Origin: Brachynemurus nebulosus
Lineage: Eukaryota; Arthropoda; Insecta; Neuroptera; Myrmeleontidae
NCBI GenBank assembly: GCA_035578155.1
Contig: JAPWDM010000015.1
Location: forward strand, 676,001-740,000
Length of the DNA stretch: 64,000 nt
Direction of reading: 5' to 3'
Below, one piece after another: positions 56,243 to 64,000 of this stretch. The notes under the pieces were generated by a model that worked only from the letters and a program-made list of their open reading frames with translations, was not told the origin of the DNA and did not search any database. The translations under genes and the position numbers were made by a program. Position 1 is the stretch's first letter, and each line of letters begins with the position of its first letter.

Positions 56243-58289
56243 TTATGCGTATCCGAATAAAAAGTACTTACGTACATATGTTTATTTATTGTTGGTTACA
56301 TTGTTTGCAAAGTATAAAGAACCGAACAGACCTGTACGACACACCGCAACAGCAATGAAGTAATTATATTATCGCCCGTCTCGGTTTATCTTCACTCTAA
56401 ATCTGTTTACAAGTTTTTAGGGAACTTTAAGTGGTACATTAAGTAAATTTTTAGAATATTATTGATTGAAATTCAAAATTTATTCATTGATATCGGTACT
56501 GATTGAAATTCAAAATTTATTCAAAATGCCATGTTTTTTTTATATTAAGGTGAATCGATCACTTGAAATTTTCCAAGTTTAGAATTTGAAATTTTAGTAT
56601 ATTATAGAAAAAGATATGATGCATTCACTGACATTTTTTCAATAATTTCTGACGTAGTTTAGAAGAAATAAATTTTCAAAGTTAGAATTTTTAACGTAGG
56701 AGTAAATACAAAAGTATGATTAGAGGTGAGTCAGAGGTATATATTTAAGCAAGTTGTGTTATTAAAAACCAGCTTTAAGATTTAAAAAACTGAAAATTAT
56801 TTTTTTTTGTTTTTGAATCAATAAAAAACTATTTTATTTAATATTGGAGTTTAGTTATTGTAATAAATAGAAAAAAAAACTATAAAAATATTATTTTATA
56901 CTAAATACTAATAATTATTGGCGCGAAAAAAGTCTCATTGTAATTACTTCACGATTTGTAAACAAACAAACGTCAATGTCAATCTTTGATTATATTCATA
57001 ACATAACAAAATTTTAATTATATTCATAACAAGTCAAATTGAAAGCGAGTATTATTTCAATCCCCGTGAATTATTATTACTATGTATTTAAGGGGGAAAA
57101 CCACACTGGGACGCTCAATTTCTTTTATTTTTTAGAATTTTTTTTTGGGTGGGAAAATTTAATTAGAATTCAGTCAAATTTTACATTATTTTACTCATTT
57201 TTTTGTGAATTTTTTTGAATAATTTCACCGAAAAATAACAAAGTTGCACACTGATGTCCGCTGAAGGTCGTAAGTAGAGTTCTTCAATTGCGGTACGCCA
57301 TTCTAGTTTTCATCTGAAATCAAAAAGGATTTCATTTTACATTAATAACTTATTTTCTAAGACTATGAACCTCAATGTAGGTGAAAATAATGAAAATTAA
57401 AAATTTTGCAGACGTTGGAAAAACTATGCAAGAAAAAACATCGTTAAAATCATATCATCTCAAAATTTGGTTCATATATTTCATAGTCTCATAAGGAATA
57501 ATACTATTAATTTTTATAATGATCGGTTCATTACTTTTTGAGTTACACATCTGGCAAATGTGAAAACCTGATTTTGAAAAAAACGAATTTTAAAGAAAAT
57601 TCTCGAAAACTAGAAATTTAAGAAAGTTAACAATAATGAAAAGTGCTCACTGATTAATCTGCGATTTCAGCACCATGTATTAATCATTCTTATTACTCAC
57701 AGGCTTCGTAAGTAAAGCGACTACCTAAGGTAGTGTTCCACCTTACCTACTGTGCGCTAGAGTTTGTAGCCTGTACTCGATCACCGGTCGGTTCTAAGCT
57801 CATAAAATCTAAACAAATGCGAATTTCGCTTTGAAATTTTGACAACGTATTCTTGAATAGCTGAGTTAACGATTTATGTGATAAAAAAATCGATTTTTTT
57901 GAACCTTTTAATGTGGTTCACAGATTAAAATTACCAAAATTGGCGTGCTTGCTTAGATAGTGTAATGGAGCGTTTTCAGTCATTTGAATCGTTTTGAAAA
58001 TTAATGATATTTAAAATAAAATTTCTAAATAATTTCCAAATATTGTGGCGTTTCACCACTAAAATCAAACAAATTTAATGATAACTTATAGAATTATTTA
58101 AAATTTAACACAAGCCTATTTTAATGACAGTGTTAGTGAAAATGTTATTTAATAATTTATATATTTTTAAAATATTTTATTAACCTATCCGTGCTAACAA
58201 TCTTTGATAGCAGTCTCCAATAAAAACTAGAACAAAGAAATGTTATTTTAAAGGGTTTAATATTTTTAATATTTTGAGGAATTCATCCT
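56243..58289. other. About 2 kb with no recognised gene
   Basis: AT-rich. A short tandem duplication of TGATTGAAATTCAAAATTTA occurs at 56463 and 56503. No frame above 60 codons that I find credible. Confidence 0.45.
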
Positions 58290-58697
58290 CAATTTCTGCA
58301 CTGTTTAAAATACAAGAAAGAGCTATTCGAGCAATCACTCAGAAAAATAGCCAGAGTTTCATGTAAGCCAATTTTCAGAGAGCTGGGAATTATGACACTT
58401 TACTCCCTTTATGTGTTTGAATGCATTAAATTTTTTTAAAAAAATATTAATTTATTTGAAGAATTTATTCCCGATCACGACCATAATACAAGAATTAAAA
58501 ACAATTTGAAGTTAGTAGGTACTTACAAAAAAGCAACTGTTCATCAAGAATGTATAAATATCATGATGAAAATATACAATCCCATACCAGAGTACCTACA
58601 TAAAAAGAAACTAAAAGGACAGTTTTTTATAAAAGCATTGGGAACATATTTGGTGTATAGATGTCCATATCATCACCTACATAATCAAACCTCGTAA
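58290..58697 (+). pseudogene. C-terminal fragment of a LINE ORF2, split by a TIR element
   Basis: The plus strand reads QKRAIRAITQKNSQ, FRELGIMTLYSLYVFECIKF, NTRIKNNLKLVG and IYNPIPEYLHKKKLKGQFFIKAL. This is the C-terminal region after the RT in CR1/Jockey-type LINEs and parallels the end of ORF2 at 25620-25977. A frame change occurs near 58440. The LINE is interrupted at 58666 by a TIR element; its 3' end appears to resume at 60522 and finish in (ATT)n at 60599-60637. Confidence 0.65.
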
Positions 58698-59198
58698 TTC
58701 CAATATCAGAAGTTTTCAGGAGAAGGAAAAAACTGTTTATAACAATTTAGTTAAATGATAACGAATAATTATCAATTGAATTAGCAACACAGGTACATTA
58801 TCGTGTATATTAACATAAAATTTTTGGTAAAAATTGATTTGTGGACCTCATTTTTTTAAAAAAAAAAAAGGAATTACGAGGTTTGTGCTGTAGAAACCAA
58901 AAAAAAAAAACAACATTTGAGTTACGAGGTTTGTGTTGGAAAAAAAATTTTTTAGTAGTAACGAAAATTTATTTATTTTTTTATTAGTTTATAATAAGGC
59001 ACATTAAGCTGTAATTTTACTTAACTTAATCAGTAATTTAGATTACAAGTGAATATAAAAAAAAATATATATAAACTTTAACGTTTTTAAAACTTTAGAA
59101 ACAGATGTAACACTTTTTATTAAAATAAGATAGCCCTCGCGTCTCAATATCTTTTGAGTAAACTTAACTAAAAATTATGAATAAATAAATATAAATTA

Positions 59199-59456
59199 TT
59201 ATTCATAAGGAATATTTTCATAAAAATAGTGATAATCTATTGGAAGAGAATTTTTCAGACTTTGTAAATGATCAAACTTTATCTTCACGATATTAAGTCT
59301 TTGTTTGAATAAGTTTGACAAGTTATTCAGTTCTTTCGGAATAACAGTAGGATTTTTACACTCTGGTAACATTGTCCAAGAGTCGGATAAATTTAGCGTG
59401 TACAAGATTTGGCCATTTGTACAATCTGTTATTAATGTTATTATACTATTTATCAA
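59199..59456 (-). pseudogene. Transposase C-terminal fragment
   Basis: 85 codons, ending KFDHLQSLKNSLPIDYHYFY and then ENIPYE. The pattern of a basic KxxxLxxLK segment, then a Pro, then FYE/WYE resembles the C-terminus of the transposase-like pseudogene at 10275-10740 (KINDLRQLL, IPVSLRNWYEDIF). I infer the same broad family. The rest of the protein is missing, so the element is non-autonomous. Confidence 0.5.
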
Positions 59457-59600
59457 AAAAATTGTACTTATTTATAATTTATAAACGTATCATTTTGTCG
59501 AAAAAGCAATACGAAGCAAATTCGGCTGTAATACACTCTCATCTAATAACATTAACATAACAGTAATTAAGTTGTCTATTCTCGGTCAGTCTATAGGCAG

Positions 59601-59766
59601 CCTGTACACGATCAATAATACTGTCAGTACTTCGAAATAGTGACAGTATGACTGATTGTGTATAGACAATATTGAAGTATCCACATATTATAGAATTTAT
59701 ATTATAAAAGTAATGATTCATTATTTTTATCAGTAAATACTGACAGTATTACAGATCGTGTACAGG
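59601..59766. mobile_element. Small MITE (166 bp)
   Basis: The ends are CCTGTACACGATC plus AATACTGTCAGTA, inverted at the right end. The ATACTGTCAGTA word also occurs in inverse internally. Confidence 0.7.
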
Positions 59767-59869
59767 TCACCAATTACACAAAATGTGTATATGATGCATT
59801 TGAAAGCGTATGGCGTCTATGGTATGTCGCTTGAATTTGATAATACGTTATTTACAATTTGCTTTTGTT

Positions 59870-60202
59870 TCATTCACACCGGACCGTTTTTAGTGTTTAG
59901 TGATTAGTGATTACTTGATTAGTTGCAAGCAGCAAGGACGCGTAGTAATAAGTATGCAGATATCACTAAAATCACATTAACACCTTAACGGTCATTGATG
60001 CTGACCAGCATCATGTCAATCTTGACTAACTGAAACAGTGCGCTGTACAGCGTCAGTAAATCTATATAAAGTGTATTAGTTGTCAAAATATCAGTTTGGC
60101 GTTTCGTCTTAACTGCTAACGACCGTCAAAGAATTAATAATAATACGTTCTGCTTGCTACTTATCATTAATCACTAAATATTAAAGGGTCCGGTGTGAAT
60201 GA
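59870..60202. mobile_element. MITE with TCATTCACACCGGAC ends (333 bp)
   Basis: The inverted ends share TCATTCACACCGGACC and the match continues through TTTAGTGATTA-type words. Non-coding. Confidence 0.75.
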
Positions 60203-60595
60203 GACATCAGTTTGTATTTACAATAATTACTGTTCTATTTATAAATATTTTTAAAATTTACTGGTAACAAATATTTAAGTTAAATTTAATGATCTTTTTT
60301 GATTAGCGACAAACTAGGGAGATACGAGTTATTCTCGTTTCGAAAATTTTAATAGTGGAGTTACGAGCTTTGCTTTTCACGATTTTTTGACGTCATTTAT
60401 TTACTACGAGTTACGCGCTTTGGGTCATCAATGCGTGTGTAGTTAACGTATCGTAAAAGATCAAAAAGTCATTTTGGCCCAAATTTGAGTTACGAGGTTT
60501 GATTATGTAGGTGACGATATGATATGACTAAGTTACTTTAGATAAAATTTTTATGACGCATTTTATGTAATATTCAGTTACTTACAAAATAAAGA

Positions 60596-60598
<3 letters not shown>

Positions 60599-60637
<39 letters not shown>
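60599..60637. repeat. (TTA)n, LINE tail used as F2-C target
   Basis: About 13 units. It looks like the ATT tail of the plus-strand LINE remnant (AAAATAAAGATATT precedes it) and is also the 3' junction of F2-C, so one LINE tail appears to have served as the landing site of an R4/Dong element. Confidence 0.8.
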
Positions 60638-60639
<2 letters not shown>

Positions 60640-60640
60640 C

Positions 60641-62081
60641 GTGAAAGATTAACGAAAAACGCGACTGCACTTCAAAAACCCCCAGGCGGAGGGAAAAGTG
60701 TCCTTGCAGCGTACCAGGTCAGGTACTTCTAGGTCAGGTACGTAATGTCCGTCATACAGCATCCCCTTCCTGGTCTTCCCTACCTAATAAATCCCCGAAC
60801 CTCGCTGCAAAACCATGGCAGTGGGAGATTCGAGGGCAGGTCCAATGGATGTTCGAGGACCCGCTCTAAACGGGGCATGGGCGTTCAAAGGTGTTCATGA
60901 ACTCCCGGAGAAAGTCGTCTCGTGCGACCGGAGCGTGCGGAGCGTCCCGATAATAACTGTTTTTTGCATTGACGCCGCTAACATGTTGGCGTGAGATCTA
61001 CAAGCCGGAATGATGTTAAGATTGCGCACAAAGGAGTTATGCATACCCCCCAGACATCCGATTATAAGTACGACCAAGCGGATAGTATAGCCCGGGTACA
61101 GTTGTCGCAGTTCATGTATTAGATCTTGATATTTAATCCTTTTTTGCTCCTCCTTTTCGACTATGTTAGTTTCCGCCGGAGCAGAGAACTCGATAACATA
61201 CATAGTCTGAGATGTTAAATCTTGGAGCACAACATCAGGCTTATTGGCGTTCAATTGCCTGGTAGTTGCAACCGGCATATTCCAAAAGATCTTGCACTTT
61301 TGGTTGGCAACAAAGGATTCTACTTCCGCAGGATCGTAGGGCAAGACTGGTGTTTTGTCAACTTCGTAATGATGACGAAGATAAAAGTAGAGCAAATGAT
61401 GACGAAGATAAAAGTAGAGCACACGCAACGCTGCATTATGGCGATGGATATAGGTGGATTTAGCATAATAAGAACAACCTGAAGTCAGGTGCATTAAGGT
61501 TTCCGGGTATGCTTTGCATGCCCGACACGAGGTACTCGAAACCCCTTTATTACCCATCACATATTTTTGGTGTGTTAAAGTGTTCCACACTCCATCTTGA
61601 GCTGCCATGATAAAGCCCTCCGTTTCTGATTTAAGTCCATTAGCTCTCAAGAAAGCCCAAGTGAGTTCGCTCGAAAGGCCAAGGTTGTCAAGATGACGGT
61701 AGAACATACCCTGGTGAACTTTGTCGCGATGTTTATTGAGCAGATGTTGTTGCTCGGCTCTCTTGATTGCCGACTTTTGGCGCGACTGTGATAGTGAAAG
61801 AATGTTATTATCACCGTCGCGATTACGCGGATCGAAGGCTAAGCCCAAGATATCGGCGGCACGTTGCGCTGCTGTGAATAAAAATGCGCCTACCCCAGCA
61901 AGCTCGTGATCCCTGACGAGTTGCAATAGCGGGTCTGAACTGTTAAGTACACGACAAGCTGTACCCAAGACTATACGATCATGTAAACGTTCGACTGACA
62001 GGAGCCCCCTCCCCCCTGGTCTCGTGGGAGGTAAAGTCGTTGTGTCGATGCGCGTGGGTGCAAACTACGGTTGATATTCAT
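60641..62081 (-). mobile_element. R4/Dong-type retrotransposon, family F2, copy C, 5'-truncated
   Basis: This holds only the 3' third of F2: it starts at MNINRSLHP just after the RT and runs through knuckle, endonuclease and 3' UTR. The 5' truncation abuts a TTA repeat (62083-62100) beyond which F1-C begins. 5' truncation is typical of incomplete target-primed reverse transcription. Confidence 0.85.
60895..62070 (-). pseudogene. F2-C ORF remnant: CCHC knuckle and restriction-like endonuclease
   Basis: The main open part is 61968-60895 (357 codons), preceded by a short piece in another phase (62070-61971) caused by a base loss in a G/C run near 62010 (GGRG in F2-B reads GGGG here). It contains CRACKAYPETLM and KPDVVL...VIEF as in F2-B. 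A 27-bp in-frame duplication at 61368-61421 repeats LLYFYLRHH. No RT is present. Confidence 0.8.
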
Positions 62082-62102
62082 TTTATTATTATTGTTATTA
62101 TA

Positions 62103-64000
62103 GACTTTTACGCCAACCTGGCGCTCACTACTTAGTAGGACAGTACTGGGTAACATTCACCTATACCGGCATTATGCAAGGTATTAGGCTCTGTGGAAGG
62201 GTAATGTGCCAAACCAATCCGTAAAAGTACCGTAGTACATTCACGGACGGGTTTGTCACATCACTCCCTATATTGTTATTATTGCTACTTGAAACGAGGT
62301 GTTATTCGTCTATTTTGGTGTACACTGGGTCGTACGGCGAGACTTTTGTGGGAGCATAGATGTTGGCTCAATGACAGGGGGCTGTGAAAGCCTAGTTCGT
62401 TTTCGTGTCCTCAGATGGTAGGTAGGAGTAGGGACAGAGGGAAGGGAAAGGACTGTTTGTGTTTGTGTGTGTGTTTGTGTATGTGTGTGGATGTGTCTTT
62501 CTATTTTACGTTTCTTGGTGTAGATGTTTTCTGGTTCATCAAATTGCTCATTAAGATCGGGTGTTCCTGGAACTGCGCGTTTAGATGGTACAGAGGTTGA
62601 CGGAGCTTGTGTGTTATTGAATTGGGGAGGATTGTGCACCAGAGCGGTAACAGTGACAGTGCGGCAGTTGTTCGATCCCCCCTCTCTATCAGACGAATCT
62701 GAATCTGTATGTGTGTTAAGTGTTTGTCTTTCAGTGTTAGTGTATTGTGTGTTTATGTATGTGTGTTGTGTCTCTGTAAGATGAGTGTCAGTGTATTGTT
62801 CGCTCACTGTAGATGGCTCAGATGGAGTAGAAGCAGGTCTTGTGCTTTCACATATCGCAGTCGGATTCGTATTACTGAGGAACTTCCGTACTATACGACA
62901 CGTGTTTATGATCACTGCCTTTTGCATAGTGACATATGTGTATTTTGGGAGACCCAAGAGGCTCAAACTATTATGTAGTGTGTGTGGAATGACCCCGGTG
63001 GCACTGAGCACTATTGGAACGATGTGGACATGTTCCATTCGCCATTGTTGTTTTATTTCGGCTGCGAGGTCAGTGTATTTATCCAATTTAACTGCGTGTG
63101 TTTTTTGTAAGTTGTGTGTATTTGGAACCGCAATATCGATTAGATAGATTGTCTTAGTGTTTTTCATTACGAAGGTGATATCTGGTCGATTATGATTTAT
63201 GGTCTTATCTATAATAATCGACCGATCCCAGTAAAGTCTACAGGAGTCATTCTCCGCTACTACTTTTGGTGTGAGCTTGTAGTAAGGTGTTTTATCGGTT
63301 ATAAGGTGGTGCTTAACCGCTAGTTTCTGGTATATGATTTTGCCAACCTGATCGTGACGGTGTTTGTATTCGGACTGAGCGAGCTGAGTACAGGCAGCTG
63401 TGATGTGTTGGATCGTTTCAGGTTTGGAATGGCATCTCCGGCATGAGTCAGATGTTATTGACAAGTCACGAAGTATGTATTTTGAGTAATTCTTTGTATG
63501 AATTACTTGATCTTGTATAGCCAGCATAAATCCTTCAGTCTCCGGGAAAAGACTTCCTTGACTCAACCAGGCGTGCGACGCTGCTTTGTCGACGTTACTC
63601 TGGTTAAGATCATGTGGATGTCTTCCATGTAGAGGCTTGCGGATCCATTGCTGGATTTTGTCCTCCTTCGTGACCAACCGGCAAAAACTATCTGGCATTT
63701 CTGTGTGTGAGAGGTTTAATGGTGTGTATGCCTTGTCGGCTTGGATTATTGAATTGTGTAGGTGTGATGTGTGTGTTTTGGTGTAAAAGTATTCTCGCAA
63801 GTTATGAACCTGTTTATTATGCATGTTCCTTATGTCTATAAGACCCCGACCCCCTTCGGCTCTTGGCAGCGTCAGTCGTTCTATCGCTGCTTTGGGATGA
63901 TGAATTCTGTATTTGGTCATAAGGACGCGGGTCTTGATCTCGATGTTTGTCAAGTCCGTAGGCGTCCATTTGATTACCCCAAATGAGTACGTTAGCACCG
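62103..64000 (-). mobile_element. R4/Dong-type retrotransposon, family F1, copy C, cut by window edge
   Basis: The 3' end matches F1-A and F1-B. The upstream part lies beyond the right edge. On the minus strand the chain order is F1-C then F2-C, as at the second locus. Confidence 0.88.
62310..64000 (-). CDS. F1-C ORF, C-terminal part (at least 562 aa), open to window edge
   Basis: The visible frame starts at the window edge in the post-RT region (LTYSFGVIKWTPTDL). It contains the linker with LPRAEGGRGLIDIRN, the knuckle CRRCHSKPETIQ, endonuclease core RPDITF...LIDIAVP and KLDKYTDL, and finally the Thr/His/Gln-rich tail with TKKRKIER ending at 62310. No lesion is seen in this part, unlike F1-A and F1-B, so whether the element is intact depends on the sequence to the right. 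The knuckle deleted in F1-B is present here. Confidence 0.8.
   Translation of the reverse strand, partial: VLTYSFGVIKWTPTDLTNIEIKTRVLMTKYRIHHPKAAIERLTLPRAEGGRGLIDIRNMHNKQVHNLREYFYTKTHTSHLHNSIIQADKAYTPLNLSHTEMPDSFCRLVTKEDKIQQWIRKPLHGRHPHDLNQSNVDKAASHAWLSQGSLFPETEGFMLAIQDQVIHTKNYSKYILRDLSITSDSCRRCHSKPETIQHITAACTQLAQSEYKHRHDQVGKIIYQKLAVKHHLITDKTPYYKLTPKVVAENDSCRLYWDRSIIIDKTINHNRPDITFVMKNTKTIYLIDIAVPNTHNLQKTHAVKLDKYTDLAAEIKQQWRMEHVHIVPIVLSATGVIPHTLHNSLSLLGLPKYTYVTMQKAVIINTCRIVRKFLSNTNPTAICESTRPASTPSEPSTVSEQYTDTHLTETQHTYINTQYTNTERQTLNTHTDSDSSDREGGSNNCRTVTVTALVHNPPQFNNTQAPSTSVPSKRAVPGTPDLNEQFDEPENIYTKKRKIERHIHTHTQTHTQTQTVLSLPSVPTPTYHLRTRKRTRLSQPPVIEPTSMLPQKSRRTTQCTPK

Larger units (their letters stand above)
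58666..60521 (-). mobile_element. TIR element with GAGTTACGAGGTTTG subterminal repeats (1.86 kb)
   Basis: The terminal inverted repeats are about 30 bp: CATATCRTCACCTACATAAT then CAAACCTCGTAA. Copies of GAGTTACGAGGTTTG and variants recur near 58870, 58919, 60325, 60358, 60408 and 60487, clustered inside both ends as transposase-binding arrays often are. A transposase-tail-like fragment lies inside (59199-59456). Two small MITEs are nested (59601-59766, 59870-60202). It interrupts a LINE remnant. The target duplication was not resolved. Confidence 0.7.

Overview
The window looks like intergenic DNA from an AT-rich, transposon-dense arthropod genome, most likely an insect. The evidence is the set of families present: R4/Dong-type non-LTR elements in (TAA)n microsatellites, hAT MITEs, a PIF/Harbinger transposon with a MADF partner protein, a Tc1/mariner-like transposase with an unusually long second-D-to-E spacing, Gypsy-type LTR sequence and tRNA-headed repeats. 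I cannot place the order of insect. I found no convincing host gene; every recognisable coding region belongs to a mobile element.

Left block (1042-21667): a nested stack. A hAT-type MITE with 8-bp target duplication AGTCAGAT is split by a TIR transposon (1502-21400, 4-bp duplication AATT) that carries a degenerate transposase gene on the minus strand (20167 down to 10275). That transposon was itself hit by a 5.2-kb LTR retrotransposon (14866-20108, 751-bp LTRs that read the same, 4-bp duplication TTAT), an LTR-like fragment with a 63-bp tandem repeat (about 13080-14245), and two R4/Dong elements (families F1 and F2, 2121-10045) joined head to tail by TAA repeats.

Centre (21668-37250): a complete, apparently intact two-ORF LINE (ORFs 22230-25977, APE endonuclease plus reverse transcriptase) ending in (ATT)n; a complete hAT MITE (27527-28247, duplication TTGAAAAC), which serves as the reference for the broken one; a long-TIR element with a zinc-finger-like ORF (28912-30178); a PIF/Harbinger transposon (MADF gene facing a frameshifted DDE transposase); a 1.5-kb fold-back (34590-36122); and a 5'-truncated LINE with an RNase H domain and hairpins in its 3' UTR.

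Right half (37252-64000): a second R4/Dong chain (third element E3, F2-B, F1-B; 37252-46877), a tRNA-containing 360-bp repeat, a mariner-like pseudogene (48244-49562), a run of MITEs and inverted repeats (50.9-60.5 kb), and a third R4/Dong chain (F2-C and F1-C) that leaves the window. All six R4/Dong copies are on the minus strand and abut TTA/TAA repeats. Each insertion supplies fresh target microsatellite, so the elements appear to grow into chains.

The best leads are the chain-forming TAA-targeted elements with a candidate HDV-like ribozyme at the F2 5' end and an ORF with no AUG ahead of its Myb-like domain; the unclassified 4-bp-TSD transposon family, of which a second relative may sit at 58666-60521; and the recently moved, coding-defective LTR element.
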